The translations under genes and the position numbers were made by a program. From positions 300,654-364,653 of the forward strand of contig CANNFU010000004.1 of the NCBI GenBank assembly GCA_947503965.1: 64,000 nucleotides of DNA, written 5' to 3'. The stretch's first letter is position 1. Every line of letters begins with the position of its first letter. A model generated the notes under the pieces. It did no database searches. It worked only from the letters and a program-made list of their open reading frames with translations, and was not told where the DNA came from. The DNA is from an uncultured Paracoccaceae bacterium. GTDB lineage: Bacteria > Pseudomonadota > Alphaproteobacteria > Rhodobacterales > Rhodobacteraceae. Below are positions 1 through 9,859 of the stretch, piece after piece.

Positions 1-659
1 TGAACGATGACAAACCCATCGCCGAACTGGCCGATGCTCCCCTCACCATCGAAGAAAAGGTGGACGGAGCGAATTGCGCAATCTCATTCACCGACGGGCA
101 GTTGATGCTGCAAAGCCGTGGGCATTACCTGACCGGCGGTTACCGCGAACGGCATTTCGACATGCTCAAGACATGGGCGAATGCGCATCTGACAAGGCTG
201 CAGGCCGTGCTAGGCGCGCGCTATGTGATGTATGGCGAATGGATGTATGCCAAGCACACGGTCTTTTACGATCAGCTGCCGCATTATTTCATGGAATTCG
301 ACGTTTATGACCGGGAAACCCGCTTGTTCCTGTCCACCGCCGCGCGGCGCGAGCTGCTGACAGGCCTGCCCATCATGCCGGTGCCGGTTGTGCATCACGG
401 GACAATTCGGACCGCCGCAGACATTACCAACCTGATCAAACCCTCGCTTTGCAAATCAGCCAACTGGCGGGATGCGCTGGACAAGGCCGCCATCGCCTCT
501 GGCAGCCGCGCCGATTTTGTCGCCAAACAGACCGAAGACAGCGATCTGGCTGAGGGGCTTTATATCAAGGTCGAACCAGCGGGCAGCGTGACGGAGCGCT
601 TCAAATATGTGCGCCACGATTTCCTGCAAGCCATCGAAGCGTCCGAAGGCCATTGGTAG
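1..659 (+). CDS. RNA ligase family protein (5' partial)
   Basis: This is the C-terminal part of an ATP-dependent RNA ligase that seals RNA nicks or breaks. The frame is open from base 3 and the true start lies upstream of the window. Nucleotidyltransferase motif I, KVDGAN, is at nt 57-74; its lysine (nt 57-59) should be the AMP-accepting residue. Motif IV, EGLYIKVE, is at about nt 552-575, followed by a motif V-like RFKYVR at about nt 597-614. The central YGEWMYAKH stretch fits motif III of Rnl2/DRB0094-like ligases. It lies 76 bp upstream of an HD/polynucleotide-kinase gene on the same strand, so the two probably form an RNA-repair operon. A DNA ligase is less likely because no BRCT, OB or helix-hairpin-helix region follows. 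Confidence 0.85.
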   Translation, partial: NDDKPIAELADAPLTIEEKVDGANCAISFTDGQLMLQSRGHYLTGGYRERHFDMLKTWANAHLTRLQAVLGARYVMYGEWMYAKHTVFYDQLPHYFMEFDVYDRETRLFLSTAARRELLTGLPIMPVPVVHHGTIRTAADITNLIKPSLCKSANWRDALDKAAIASGSRADFVAKQTEDSDLAEGLYIKVEPAGSVTERFKYVRHDFLQAIEASEGHW

Positions 660-735
660 GACCGGCCCATCCTGCCGAACCAATTGGCGGAAGGGGTGGA
701 TATTTTTGCGCCCGTGCTTGGGGTGAAAGGGGCCT

Positions 736-1890
736 ATGATGAAACGGCCTGACTTTGCCCACCTGCTATCCCTTGTCCCACAGGCCCCGGGCTGGCAGAT
801 CGACTGGCCTGCCATCTGGGGGCTCTGGCCAGAGTTCACCGCCCTCGACACCTGCCCGCAGGACCCGATCCACCATGCTGAAGGCGATGCAGGCACCCAC
901 ACCCGCATGGTTGTCGAGGCACTGGTGACCCAACCCGACTGGCGCGCCCTGCCGGATCCAGACCGCAGCATGTTGTTCTGGGCGGCCTGTCTGCATGACA
1001 TCGGCAAGCCGGGCACAACCAAACACGAACAGGACGGCCGGATCACTTCGCGCGGACATTCACGTCTGGGGGCCTCCATCGCACGCGGGATCTTGCGAGA
1101 GGCACAGGTGGATTTCCATTGGCGCGAGGCGGTCTGCGGGATCATCGCCAAGCACCAACTGCCCTTCTGGCTGATCGAACGGCCCACACCGGAACGGCTC
1201 GCCATCGCGACGTCGCTGATCTGTCGGCCCGACCTCTTGTGCCTGCACGCGCGTGCGGATGCGCTTGGGCGTATTTGCGATGACCAGCAGGCGGTGCTGG
1301 ACAACGTGGCACTGGCGCAGACCTGCTTTGCCGAGGCCGGGTGCCCCACAGGCCCCTTCCCGTTCGCAAATACCGAAAGCCGCCTTGCCTTTCTGGAACG
1401 CGACGAACGGGACCCGCATTATGCCGCGCAAGAGGATTTCCGCTGCACCGCCCATGTCATGTCCGCCCTGCCCGGCACCGGTAAGGACACATGGATCGCC
1501 GCCAATCTGCCCGACCTGCCAGCTGTCAGCCTCGACGCCATCCGCGCCGCGACAGGCACCGCCCCCACCGACAATCAGGGCACGGTCATTCAGGCCGCCT
1601 ATGAACAGGCGCGCGTGCATCTGCGGGTGGGGCAGGATTTCGTCTGGAACGCCACCAACATCACCGCCCAGACCCGGGCCAAGGTGCTGCGGCTCCTGCG
1701 CGACTACAGCGCACGCATTCACATTGTGTATCTTGAGATTCCGCCTGATCAGCTGTTTCGGCAAAACAACCACCGCTCCGGTAGCGTGCCTGCACATGTG
1801 ATAACTGATCTGGGCCGCAAACTCGAACCTCCGACCACGCTTGAAGGGCATCAGATCAGCTATCATGTCCCGACGATGACAGTACCATAA
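736..1890 (+). CDS. HD-domain phosphohydrolase / polynucleotide kinase fusion
   Basis: A 384-aa two-domain protein. Residues about 40-190 form an HD domain with an HTRMVVEAL helix and the metal-binding HDIGKP (His87). From about residue 235 a P-loop kinase domain begins with ALPGTGKDTW (residues about 244-253), resembling the GxPGxGKxT of polynucleotide kinases, and later has a VWNATNI and HxHR-like stretch. Known HD-PNK proteins (Deinococcus DRB0098 type) heal RNA or DNA ends: the HD part removes terminal phosphates and the kinase phosphorylates 5'-OH ends, giving substrates for the ligase encoded just upstream. The start ATG ATG at 736/739 has an AAAGGGG ribosome site. An 11-bp inverted repeat follows the stop. 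The end-healing role is inferred from domains and neighbour. Confidence 0.8.
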   Translation: MMKRPDFAHLLSLVPQAPGWQIDWPAIWGLWPEFTALDTCPQDPIHHAEGDAGTHTRMVVEALVTQPDWRALPDPDRSMLFWAACLHDIGKPGTTKHEQDGRITSRGHSRLGASIARGILREAQVDFHWREAVCGIIAKHQLPFWLIERPTPERLAIATSLICRPDLLCLHARADALGRICDDQQAVLDNVALAQTCFAEAGCPTGPFPFANTESRLAFLERDERDPHYAAQEDFRCTAHVMSALPGTGKDTWIAANLPDLPAVSLDAIRAATGTAPTDNQGTVIQAAYEQARVHLRVGQDFVWNATNITAQTRAKVLRLLRDYSARIHIVYLEIPPDQLFRQNNHRSGSVPAHVITDLGRKLEPPTTLEGHQISYHVPTMTVP

Positions 1891-1898
1891 TGGCACAT

Positions 1899-1932
1899 CC
1901 GCAGGGGTGCGACGCAAATGCCACCCCTGCGG
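1899..1932 (+). terminator. inverted repeat after the RNA-repair genes
   Basis: A perfect 11-bp stem pairs CCGCAGGGGTG (1899-1909) with CACCCCTGCGG (1922-1932) across a 12-nt loop, nine bases after the HD-PNK stop codon. No U tract follows, so it may be a weak or Rho-assisted terminator, or an RNA 3'-end stabiliser. Confidence 0.5.
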
Positions 1933-2009
1933 CGCTGACTGCAAATTAAATGAAGAAATGCGCGGAAACCTCTGCTAATGTGACAAAAAACAAAAGCAGA
2001 GCAGGCAAA

Positions 2010-2705
2010 ATGAACAAAACACTGATGGCCGATGACCTTCGCGAGAAGATCATCGCAAACCCCGATGTCCTTTTGGAAGACCACGACGTAATGCGCGCCC
2101 TTGTAGGGGCCAAGGACGATGCGATGGGCGGCAATATTGTCGATCTGCGCGGCGTCGCGATGGAGCGGCTTGAGGCGCGGTTCGACAGGCTCGAAGATAC
2201 CCACCGCAATGTGATCGCTGCCGCCTATGACAACCTGGCCGGCACAAATCAGGTGCATCGCGCGATCCTGCGGATGATGGATGCGCAGACATTCGATCAA
2301 TTCCTGACCGATCTGACCGGAGATGTCGCCGATATCCTGCGTGTCGATGCGATCCGGCTGGTGCTGGAAAGCAGCGATCCGGATGCCGCAGACGAAATGC
2401 GCCCGACGGTCGCCGTGATGCCCGAGGATTTCATCGAAGGCTACATCACGCTTGGCCGCAACATGCCCGCCCGTCAGATCACATTGCGTGAATTCCACAA
2501 GGTCGGCGGCAGCCTTTATGGCGACCGCGCCGAATATATTCAGTCCGAGGCCTGCCTGCGACTTGATCTTGGCCCGAACCGCCTGCCCGGCCTGCTGGTC
2601 ATGGGCAGCGAAGACCCGCATCAGTTTACCCCGCAGCAGGGCACCGACCTGCTCAGCTTCTTCGCAGGTGTTTTTGAACGCACGATGCGGCGCTGGCTGG
2701 GATGA
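2010..2705 (+). CDS. DUF484 family protein
   Basis: 231-aa protein of the DUF484 family, GAF-like proteins commonly encoded next to xerC. The N-terminal helix contains MADDLREKIIANPDVL and the family's ALVGAKDDAMGGNIVDLR stretch; the rest reads as a GAF-like sensory fold. An upstream in-frame ATG at 1950 exists, but the family usually begins close to the LREKI motif, so the ATG at 2010 was chosen. The stop overlaps the xerC start by 4 bp (ATGA), implying translational coupling. No biochemical function is established for the family. Confidence 0.85.
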   Translation: MNKTLMADDLREKIIANPDVLLEDHDVMRALVGAKDDAMGGNIVDLRGVAMERLEARFDRLEDTHRNVIAAAYDNLAGTNQVHRAILRMMDAQTFDQFLTDLTGDVADILRVDAIRLVLESSDPDAADEMRPTVAVMPEDFIEGYITLGRNMPARQITLREFHKVGGSLYGDRAEYIQSEACLRLDLGPNRLPGLLVMGSEDPHQFTPQQGTDLLSFFAGVFERTMRRWLG

Positions 2706-3616
2706 TATCGGCAGCGCTCAGCGATGCGCTGGCCAAGTGGCTTGATCATGAACGGGCGCTGGCCGGAGCGGCCGAGAACACGCTGAAGGCCTATCAAACG
2801 GACGTGCTGGGCTTTCTGGCGTTCATGACGCAGCACAATGGCGAGGCGCAGGGGCTTGCCCCCATCGCAAAGGTCACCGTGCGCGATATGCGGTCATGGA
2901 TGGCACATGAGCGCGGGCGCGGCGTTGGTGCGCGGTCACTTGCCCGGTCCCTGTCCGCTGTCAAATCCTTCTATCGCTGGCTGTCCGAGCGCGAAGATTT
3001 TGAACCCACCGCCGTCCTGTCCACCCGCGCCCCCAAGTTCCAGCGTAAGCTGCCCCGCCCATTGGCCGAAGATGCGGCCACTGCCATGATCGAAACGGTG
3101 GAACTGCAATCACGAGAGCCATGGGTCGCCGCCCGCGACAGCGCGGTTGTGACCCTGCTCTATGGCTGCGGCTTGCGGATATCCGAGGCGCTTGGCCTGA
3201 CCGCCAGTGACGCCCCCCTGCCAGACGTCCTGCGGATCACCGGCAAAGGCGGCAAGGAACGGATCGTGCCGGTCATCGACGTGGCACGCGATGCGGTGGG
3301 CACCTATCTGCAGCTCTGCCCCTATCAAATCGAACCGGATCAGCCGCTTTTCCGTGCGATCCGCGGCGGTCCACTTGCGCCCCGCGCGATCCAGAAGGCG
3401 ATGGAACAGTCGCGCATGCAACTGGGCCTGCCCGCCACGGCGACACCTCATGCCATGCGCCATTCCTTCGCGACCCATCTGCTGGCCGCCGGGGGGGACC
3501 TGCGGGCGATCCAGGAACTGCTGGGCCATGCCTCTCTTTCGACGACACAAGCCTATACCGCCGTCGATGCCGCACGCCTGATGGAGGTTTATGACAAGGC
3601 CCATCCCAAGGCGTGA
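2702..3616 (+). CDS. xerC: Tyrosine recombinase XerC
   Basis: 304-aa site-specific tyrosine recombinase that acts with XerD at dif to resolve chromosome dimers. An N-terminal SAM-like core-binding domain (about 1-110) precedes the catalytic domain. All catalytic positions are visible: Arg159 (CGLRISEAL), Lys182 (GKGGKER), His250 and Arg253 (HAMRHSF), His276 (LLGHASL) and the nucleophile Tyr285 (STTQAY). The start overlaps the DUF484 stop by 4 bp. The DUF484-xerC pairing argues for the housekeeping recombinase rather than an integrase of a mobile element. Confidence 0.93.
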   Translation: MISAALSDALAKWLDHERALAGAAENTLKAYQTDVLGFLAFMTQHNGEAQGLAPIAKVTVRDMRSWMAHERGRGVGARSLARSLSAVKSFYRWLSEREDFEPTAVLSTRAPKFQRKLPRPLAEDAATAMIETVELQSREPWVAARDSAVVTLLYGCGLRISEALGLTASDAPLPDVLRITGKGGKERIVPVIDVARDAVGTYLQLCPYQIEPDQPLFRAIRGGPLAPRAIQKAMEQSRMQLGLPATATPHAMRHSFATHLLAAGGDLRAIQELLGHASLSTTQAYTAVDAARLMEVYDKAHPKA

Positions 3617-3657
3617 TCCGCCATAAAACGGCCCTGTTTTACGGACAAACAGCCGCA

Positions 3658-4413
3658 ATGCAGAATTCCCCGACCACCATTGCCCCCGATCCCATTTTCG
3701 ATCATGAAACTCCGATGACACTTCGTGCCAAAGCTCTTTTCGTTCACCTGCTCACTGCCAGCGGTGCCGTCTTTGCCATGCTGGCCATGCTCGCCGCGGT
3801 CGAGGAAAAGTGGAGCCTGATGTTCCTCTGGCTCGTCGTGGCCTTTGCCGTTGACGGGATCGACGGACCACTGGCGCGCAAGTACGATGTCAAGACCAAC
3901 TCACCTGCGTTCGATGGGGTGCTGCTGGACCTGATCATCGATTATCTGACTTATGTGTTCGTGCCAGCCTATGCGTTGTTTAAATCGGGGTTGCTGCCGG
4001 GTTGGACGGGATGGTTCGCAATCATCATCATCACCTTTATGTCGGCCATGTATTTTGCCGATACGCGTATGAAGACAAAGGATAATTCCTTTTCCGGCTT
4101 TCCAGGGTGCTGGAACATGCTGGTGCTGGTAATCTTTGCGCTGCAGCCGAATTTCTGGGTGTCATTGTTCCTTGTGGGGACGCTTGCAGTGGCCATGTTC
4201 CTGCCTTTGAAATTCGTGCATCCAGTGCGGACCGAACGGTGGCGCGTTGTCACCCTGCCCATGGCGCTGGCGTGGACGGGTTTTGCCGGCTGGGCCGCTT
4301 GGGTGGATTTCTACCCCAACAGCTGGGCGCATTGGGGGCTGGTCGTGACATCTGTTTACCTGCTTGTCGCTGGCGTGGCGCAGCAGATCATTCCAGCGAA
4401 AAGCACTGTTTAG
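3658..4413 (+). CDS. pcs: Phosphatidylcholine synthase
   Basis: Inner-membrane CDP-alcohol phosphatidyltransferase that condenses CDP-diacylglycerol with choline to give phosphatidylcholine. About 251 aa with roughly seven to eight hydrophobic segments. The CDP-alcohol motif DGxxGxxARx8GxxxDxxxD is visible as DGIDGPLAR followed by FDGVLLDLIIDY. The extra FDG and LDLIIDY context and the length match Pcs rather than PgsA or PssA. Start is uncertain: GTG 3613 overlaps the xerC stop, ATG 3658 is used here, and ATG 3715 begins closest to the family's usual N-terminus; none has a strong ribosome site. A GC-rich hairpin follows the gene. Confidence 0.9.
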   Translation: MQNSPTTIAPDPIFDHETPMTLRAKALFVHLLTASGAVFAMLAMLAAVEEKWSLMFLWLVVAFAVDGIDGPLARKYDVKTNSPAFDGVLLDLIIDYLTYVFVPAYALFKSGLLPGWTGWFAIIIITFMSAMYFADTRMKTKDNSFSGFPGCWNMLVLVIFALQPNFWVSLFLVGTLAVAMFLPLKFVHPVRTERWRVVTLPMALAWTGFAGWAAWVDFYPNSWAHWGLVVTSVYLLVAGVAQQIIPAKSTV

Positions 4414-4473
4414 AGCACCGTTCGGAAAACCTGCACGACGCTGACCAGCCTCCCGCCCGGTGGGCAGCGCCCG

Positions 4474-4495
4474 AGCGCCCCCATGGGCGGGCGCT
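4474..4495 (+). terminator. GC-rich hairpin after pcs
   Basis: AGCGCCC (4474-4480) pairs with GGGCGCT (4489-4495) around an 8-nt loop that can itself pair (CCATGG), followed by TTTC. It lies 60 bp after pcs and ahead of the convergent ogt unit, so it is a plausible intrinsic terminator with a short U tract. Confidence 0.55.
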
Positions 4496-4569
4496 TTCAG
4501 CGCGGCGCCCGCGGTCGGGCACTGCCCTCAGCGTAACAGCACGGCGCGACCAACTTACTGGACGATGCG

Positions 4570-5022
4570 CTAGATCAAAAGACCAGCAGCTCCCTCCAAC
4601 CGCAGTAAAGTCACCTTCGCCTCTATCCCGCCCGCGCCCGAATAGCCGCCGAGACCATTCGCGGCGAGCACCCGGTGACACGGGATCAAGACGGCAATCG
4701 GATTCGCCCCACAGGCCTGCCCGATGGCCTGCGCCGAAACCCCAAGATCAACGGCCAAATCACCGTAGGTGCGGGTTTCGCCATAGGGAATGGCGCAAAG
4801 GGCGGCGTAAAAATCCTGTTGAAACGCGCTGCCCCGTGGGGCCAGAGGCAGCGTAAAATCCTGCCGCTCTCCTGCGAAATACGCTGTCAGTTCATTTACA
4901 AACTGCGCGGCCAACGGGCCTTCGGTCAGATTACCGCCGCGCCCCCAAATCAACCGGGTGATCGCCTGCCCGTCACTATCGGCACTCAGCATACCGACCG
5001 GCGTTTGAACCACCGCACTCAT
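4570..5022 (-). CDS. ogt: Methylated-DNA--protein-cysteine methyltransferase
   Basis: 150-aa suicide DNA repair protein that transfers O6-alkyl groups from guanine to its own cysteine. The active-site motif IPCHRV is present with the acceptor Cys115, and the preceding IPYGETRTYGDLA helix-turn-helix stretch is typical. The N-terminus is short, as in the Ogt form that lacks the Ada domains. It is last of three minus-strand genes that overlap by 4 bp each (thioesterase, DUF3253, ogt). Confidence 0.93.
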   Translation of the reverse strand: MSAVVQTPVGMLSADSDGQAITRLIWGRGGNLTEGPLAAQFVNELTAYFAGERQDFTLPLAPRGSAFQQDFYAALCAIPYGETRTYGDLAVDLGVSAQAIGQACGANPIAVLIPCHRVLAANGLGGYSGAGGIEAKVTLLRLEGAAGLLI

Positions 5023-5252
5023 ACGCGACCCAACCGGATGGGACCACGGGCCGTGACTGGATCAACAGGGTTGCCCTTTTGTGTCGCAGTAATCTCTGGC
5101 ATATCCGCCGCCACTTCCCGTACCAGCGGCATCAGTGGCCGCCAATCCTCTGCCAGATCCCGCGCCACCTCTGACGGGCAAAACGTCGTTCCCGGACGCA
5201 ACCGCGCGGCGCGATCTCGCATAGCCATCGCGACCACAGCCCGATCCATCAA
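5019..5252 (-). CDS. DUF3253 domain protein
   Basis: 77-aa protein with the DUF3253 signature: a winged-helix-like FCPSEVARDL segment, DWRPLMPLVREVA, and a C-terminal TQKGNPVDPVTARGPIRL. No biochemical function is known for the family. It overlaps the upstream thioesterase and the downstream ogt gene by 4 bp each, so the three are almost certainly co-transcribed and translationally coupled. Confidence 0.85.
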   Translation of the reverse strand: MMDRAVVAMAMRDRAARLRPGTTFCPSEVARDLAEDWRPLMPLVREVAADMPEITATQKGNPVDPVTARGPIRLGRV

Positions 5253-5689
5253 CCGGTCATGCCGCGCACGGCCATCATCGTCGCGGTGATGGTGGCAACA
5301 ACTGTTTCGCGCGCACCGTCCACGGCAACGGCGCGCCCTTCGGTAAAGGTCAGCGTGCGCCCCGATTTGACGACATTGCCCTCAAACCGGAACCGTGCGC
5401 CCTTGGCCGGGGCCATGAAGTTGCATTTGAACTCAACCGTCAGCACCTCGGCCCCGGCCTCCATCAGTGTGAAAGCGGCAAAGCCACAGGCGCTGTCCAT
5501 GCCGGATGTGATCACCCCGGCGTGCATAAACCCGTGGTGCTGGCCGAAATCCGCATTGAACGGCATCTCCAGCACCACGCGCCCCGGAACAACGTCCGCC
5601 ACCGTAATCCCCATCGCCGACATGGCGCCCTGCCTGGCAAAATCGGCCCGCATCCGGGCCACGGCATCTGGATTGCGAAACTCTGTCAT
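5249..5689 (-). CDS. PaaI-type hotdog thioesterase
   Basis: About 146 aa with a single hotdog fold of the PaaI/YdiI acyl-CoA thioesterase family: the central FGQHHGFMHAGVITSGMDSACG helix motif (HGG-type, here HHGFMHAG) and the VEFKCNFMAPAKG strand. Expected to hydrolyse acyl- or aryl-CoA thioesters; the substrate is unknown. The ATG at 5689 is preferred because GGAAGA lies just upstream; an in-frame ATG at 5719 would add ten residues. First gene of the overlapping thioesterase-DUF3253-ogt unit. Confidence 0.85.
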   Translation of the reverse strand: MTEFRNPDAVARMRADFARQGAMSAMGITVADVVPGRVVLEMPFNADFGQHHGFMHAGVITSGMDSACGFAAFTLMEAGAEVLTVEFKCNFMAPAKGARFRFEGNVVKSGRTLTFTEGRAVAVDGARETVVATITATMMAVRGMTG

Positions 5690-5802
5690 CTCGGATCTTC
5701 CCATCAAACTCCTGCGCAACCTAGACTGACGGGGTGATGGCCGCCAAGCCCCTTGGTTTTCGCCAGCCCACCCCCTAGATCATAGGGCAGGAGCCTTGCC
5801 AC

Positions 5803-6804
5803 ATGTATCATTTCTCACTGCTCGACCTGTCGTCCATCCCTGAAGGCCACACCGCCGCTGATGCGCTTGCCAATTCCGTTCAGCTGGCACGCGCGGCAGA
5901 AGCCCAAGGATATCACCGCTACTGGCTGGCTGAGCATCACAACATGCCCGGCATCGCCAGCGCTGCCACGGCGGTGGTGATCGGCCATGTGGCCGCGGCG
6001 ACGAAAACCATGCGGATCGGCGCCGGTGGCATCATGCTGCCCAATCACGCCCCGCTGGTCGTGGCCGAACAATTCGGCACGCTGGCCACGCTTTATCCTG
6101 ACCGGATTGATCTTGGCCTTGGCCGTGCGCCCGGTACTGATATGGCGACAGCCCGCGCGCTGCGGCGGCATATGGCGCCCGAGGACAGCTTTCCACAGGA
6201 TGTGACCGAATTGCTTGGCTATTTCGGTGATGCGCCGGGCCGTTTTCAGGCCATTCCGGGGCAAGGCACACATGTTCCCGTGTGGATCCTCGGCTCCAGC
6301 CTTTACGGCGCACAATTGGCAGCCCAACTGGGCCTGCCCTACGCCTTTGCTTCGCATTTCGCCCCGGCTGCATTGGAAGAGGCAATTGCGATCTATCGCC
6401 ACCGCTTCCAGCCTTCACAATGGCTGGCGCAACCCTATGTCATGATGGCAGCAGGTGTGTGCGCGGCAGACACGGATGACGAAGCCACCCATTTGCGGAC
6501 CTCACAACAACTGGCATTCGCACGGTTGCGCACAGGCAAGTCCGGCAAACTGCCAAAGCCCACACATGACCTTTCGCAGGAGGTTCCACCGCAGGACCTC
6601 GCGCAGGTCAATGCCGCGCTCAGTTGCTCGGCCACCGGCAGACCAGACACCGTCAGATCGCAGTTGAAATCGCTTCTGGACACCTACCAACCGGATGAGT
6701 TGATCATCACTGGCATGATCCATGACAGCAAAGCACGACTGCGCTCGTTCGAGATTGCAGCGGATATTTTGACAGGGCTGCAAACACAGTCAGCCGCTGC
6801 TTGA
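5803..6804 (+). CDS. LLM-class flavin-dependent oxidoreductase (MsnO8-like)
   Basis: 333-aa bacterial luciferase-like TIM-barrel protein expected to use reduced FMN and oxygen. Recognisable elements are LDLSSIPEG near the N-terminus, [14 protein letters not shown] (residues about 39-52), [20 protein letters not shown] and [11 protein letters not shown], all typical of the MsnO8 subgroup. The substrate cannot be told from the sequence. It stands alone and converges on ileS; the 32-bp gap holds a CCCGGG/CCCGGG inverted repeat. Confidence 0.85.
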   Translation: MYHFSLLDLSSIPEGHTAADALANSVQLARAAEAQGYHRYWLAEHHNMPGIASAATAVVIGHVAAATKTMRIGAGGIMLPNHAPLVVAEQFGTLATLYPDRIDLGLGRAPGTDMATARALRRHMAPEDSFPQDVTELLGYFGDAPGRFQAIPGQGTHVPVWILGSSLYGAQLAAQLGLPYAFASHFAPAALEEAIAIYRHRFQPSQWLAQPYVMMAAGVCAADTDDEATHLRTSQQLAFARLRTGKSGKLPKPTHDLSQEVPPQDLAQVNAALSCSATGRPDTVRSQLKSLLDTYQPDELIITGMIHDSKARLRSFEIAADILTGLQTQSAAA

Positions 6805-6810
6805 GGGCGA

Positions 6811-6827
6811 CCCGGGACACGCCCGGG
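6811..6827. terminator. short GC hairpin between converging genes
   Basis: CCCGGG at 6811-6816 can pair with CCCGGG at 6822-6827 around a 5-nt loop. It sits between the stops of the LLM gene and ileS. No U tract is present on either strand, so terminator function is only a guess. Confidence 0.3.
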
Positions 6828-6836
6828 CCGCATCGC

Positions 6837-9758
6837 TCAGCTCAACGCTTCATCACATCGCGCACATACGCCCGCATGGGTATGCGTGCCCACATCCGGC
6901 AGGATCTTCCAGCAGCGCTGGCATTTCTCGCCGTCCGCGCGGGCAAAGACAACGGCCACATCCGCTACGTCATCCAGCCGGAATACATCCGCTGGTGCCG
7001 CGTCGGTAGACACTGTGATGTCGGACGTGATGCACAGATCATCAAAACTGACGGTCTGCAGCACCGCAGCCGCATCCGGTGTCACATAAACGGTCGGAGC
7101 CGCCTCAAGCGACGCACCGATGACTTTATTGGTCCGCTCCACTTCCAAGGCACCTGTCACAACCCGGCGCACCTTGCGCACGGTGGCCCATTTTGCCGCC
7201 AGTGCCACGTCATGCCAATCCGCTGGCGTCTCTGCGAAGTCCTCCAAATGGATAGAGCTGTCATCGCCCGGGAACCGTTCCAACCAGACCTCTTCCATGG
7301 TGAAAGTAAGCATGGGCGCTAACCATTTCGTCAACCGATGGAACAGAATATCCAGCACCGTCCGGGCTGCCTTGCGCCGGGGCGTATCGCCATCGCAATA
7401 GAGCGCATCCTTGCGGATATCGAAGTAGAAGGCCGACAGGTCTACCGTGGCAAAGGTAAAGATCGCCTGGAATACGCCCTGGAAATCATACTTGGCGTAG
7501 CCTTCCCGCACGACCTGATCCAACTCTGCCAACCGATGCAGCACCCAGCGTTCCAGTTCAGGCATCTCTGCCGGTTTGACCCTGTCTGCCTCGCTGAAAT
7601 CTGCCAGCGACCCCAGCATGAACCGCAGCGTGTTGCGCAACCTACGATAGCTGTCCGCCACCCCTTTCAGGATCTCATCCCCGATCCGGTGGTCGTGCTT
7701 GTAGTCGGTCGTCGCGACCCAAAGGCGCAGGATATCGGCCCCATATTGCTGCACGACCTGTTCCGGCACGATGGTATTACCGAGCGATTTCGACATCTTC
7801 TCGCCCTTGGCATCCAACGTGAAGGCATGGGTCACAACGGCCCGATAGGGCGCATGACCGATCGTACCGCAAGCCTGCAACATCGAGGAATGGAACCAAC
7901 CACGATGCTGGTCGGTGCCTTCCAGATAGACATCGGCCATGCCGTCCTCCGACCCGTCTTCGCGGTCGCGCAGCACGAAAGCATGGGTCGAGCCGCTGTC
8001 GAACCACACATCCAGAATGTCGAACACCTGATCGTAATCGTCGTGGTTCACATCGTTGCCGAGGAACCGGGCCTTGGCCCCGTCCTTGTACCAGGCATCC
8101 GCGCCTTCCTCTTCGAACGCGGCGAGGATGCGGGCATTCACGGCGGCGTTGCGCAGCAGGTAATCATCGTCGGTCGGCTGCGCCCCTTTCTTGACGAAAC
8201 AGGTCAGCGGCACGCCCCAGGCACGCTGGCGGGACAAGACCCAATCCGGCCGCGCCTCGATCATGGAATAGAGGCGATTGCGGCCCGTCTTGGGCGTCCA
8301 GGTCACCAATTCGTCGATGGACCGCAACGCCCGTTCGCGGATCGTGGTGCCATAAGTATCCTGACCGTCACCAACTGGCTTATCCACGGCCGCAAACCAT
8401 TGCGGCGTATTGCGGTAGATGACCGGCGCTTTGGAGCGCCACGAGTGTGGATAGCTGTGCTTGATCACACCGCGTGCGAACAGACCGTCAACCTCAGCCA
8501 GTTTGGCGATGACCGCGGTGTTGGCATCACCCTCCCAAGGATTGGTCTTATTCTTCTTGTTCGGCTTGTCGCGCATGATCTTCGTGCCGCCGAAAAACGG
8601 CAGGTCAGGGCGGAAAGACCCGTCTTCCAGCACGTTATAGCTGATCACCTGCTGCAACATGCCCAGATCGCGATAGAGTTCAAATTCCTCCATGCCGTGG
8701 GATGGGGCACAGTGAACAAAGCCCGTGCCCTCATCATCCGTGACAAAGTCAGCGGCGCGGAAATCACGCGGATCATCCCATTCGCCATCGCTTCCATCAG
8801 CACCCGCTAAGGGGTGTGACAATGACGTGCCTGACAGATCGCCCGCGTCACTTACCCGGCTAAACTGTTCAACGCGCGCCTTGCCAAAGACACCCTCTGC
8901 CAGCTTGTCAGCCAGTACATAGCGTTCGCCTTTGCGCACCCAGTTGTCTTCCGGCGCATCCGTGACTTCATAAACACCGTAGGAGATGTCGTTGGAATAA
9001 ACGACCGCCTTATTGGAGGGCATCGTCCATGGGGTCGTTGTCCAGATTACAACCGATGCGTCTTTGATAGCGTCGTTTGAGGTCTCTCGCACTGGAAACT
9101 TCACCCAAACGGTAAAGCTCTCCTTATCCGCATACTCCACCTCCGCCTCGGCCAGTGCCGTCTTCTCGACCGGTGACCACATCACGGGCTTTGACCCCTG
9201 ATAGAGCGTCCCGTTCATCAGGAATTTCTGGAATTCCTCGGCGATTACCCGTTCGGCATGAAAATTCATCGTCAGATACGGATCGTCCCAGTTGCCGGTT
9301 ACACCCAGACGCTTGAATTCCTTGCGCTGGATATCGACCCAGCCTTCGGCGAACTTGCGGCATTCCTGCCGGAAATCGACGACATTCACGTCATCCTTGT
9401 TGCGGCCTTTGGCGCGGTACTGTTCCTCGATCTTCCATTCGATGGGCAGACCGTGACAATCCCAGCCCGGCACATAGCGGGCATCGCGGCCCATCATCTG
9501 CTGGGACCGGACAACCATATCCTTGAGGATCTTGTTCAGCGCGTGACCGATATGCAGATGGCCGTTGGCATAAGGCGGGCCGTCATGCAGGGTGAACGGT
9601 TTGCGGCCTGCCGCCTTCTCGCGCAGCTTCTCATAAACCCCGATCTGCGCCCAGCGGGCCAGCCAGTCGGGTTCACGTTTCGGCAATCCGGCCCGCATCG
9701 GGAAATCCGTGCGCGGCAGGTTCAGGGTGTCTTTATAGTCGGTGGTTTCGGCGCACAT
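6837..9758 (-). CDS. ileS: Isoleucyl-tRNA synthetase
   Basis: 973-aa class I synthetase that charges tRNA-Ile. The HIGH motif appears as [10 protein letters not shown] (residues about 66-75) and KMSKS as [11 protein letters not shown] (about residue 650), with the CP1 editing insert between them. The C-terminus carries four zinc-binding cysteines (946, 949, 965, 968), as in the bacterial mupirocin-sensitive type. The start ATG at 9758 has AAGGA nine bases upstream. The roughly 130-nt 5' region carries an Ile-rich mini-ORF and a strong hairpin, suggesting control by isoleucyl-tRNA supply. Confidence 0.97.
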   Translation of the reverse strand: MCAETTDYKDTLNLPRTDFPMRAGLPKREPDWLARWAQIGVYEKLREKAAGRKPFTLHDGPPYANGHLHIGHALNKILKDMVVRSQQMMGRDARYVPGWDCHGLPIEWKIEEQYRAKGRNKDDVNVVDFRQECRKFAEGWVDIQRKEFKRLGVTGNWDDPYLTMNFHAERVIAEEFQKFLMNGTLYQGSKPVMWSPVEKTALAEAEVEYADKESFTVWVKFPVRETSNDAIKDASVVIWTTTPWTMPSNKAVVYSNDISYGVYEVTDAPEDNWVRKGERYVLADKLAEGVFGKARVEQFSRVSDAGDLSGTSLSHPLAGADGSDGEWDDPRDFRAADFVTDDEGTGFVHCAPSHGMEEFELYRDLGMLQQVISYNVLEDGSFRPDLPFFGGTKIMRDKPNKKNKTNPWEGDANTAVIAKLAEVDGLFARGVIKHSYPHSWRSKAPVIYRNTPQWFAAVDKPVGDGQDTYGTTIRERALRSIDELVTWTPKTGRNRLYSMIEARPDWVLSRQRAWGVPLTCFVKKGAQPTDDDYLLRNAAVNARILAAFEEEGADAWYKDGAKARFLGNDVNHDDYDQVFDILDVWFDSGSTHAFVLRDREDGSEDGMADVYLEGTDQHRGWFHSSMLQACGTIGHAPYRAVVTHAFTLDAKGEKMSKSLGNTIVPEQVVQQYGADILRLWVATTDYKHDHRIGDEILKGVADSYRRLRNTLRFMLGSLADFSEADRVKPAEMPELERWVLHRLAELDQVVREGYAKYDFQGVFQAIFTFATVDLSAFYFDIRKDALYCDGDTPRRKAARTVLDILFHRLTKWLAPMLTFTMEEVWLERFPGDDSSIHLEDFAETPADWHDVALAAKWATVRKVRRVVTGALEVERTNKVIGASLEAAPTVYVTPDAAAVLQTVSFDDLCITSDITVSTDAAPADVFRLDDVADVAVVFARADGEKCQRCWKILPDVGTHTHAGVCARCDEALS

Positions 9759-9827
9759 CGGGGGCGTCCTTCAAACAGTCATTTCGGAATAGGTACGAGG
9801 AGCGGTGCGCACACGCAGACACCTTTT

Positions 9828-9859
9828 CCCGGCAGGTTTGATGGTCTCAAACCGCCGGG
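9828..9859 (-). promoter_or_regulatory. ileS leader hairpin
   Basis: On the minus strand CCCGGCGGTTTGA (9859-9847) pairs with TCAAACC-T-GCCGGG (9841-9828): 13 bp with one bulged base and a 5-nt loop. The 5' arm contains the last codons and stop of the Ile-rich leader ORF. The 3' arm's UCAAAC could instead pair with GUUUGA (9776-9771), which overlaps the ileS Shine-Dalgarno. No U tract follows, so translational rather than transcriptional control is the better guess. Confidence 0.6.

Noticed and set aside
7338..8810. Long open frame (490 codons) on the plus strand opposite ileS
   Set aside because: It is antisense to an intact synthetase, has no ribosome site or recognisable domain, and arises from the high-GC third positions of ileS.
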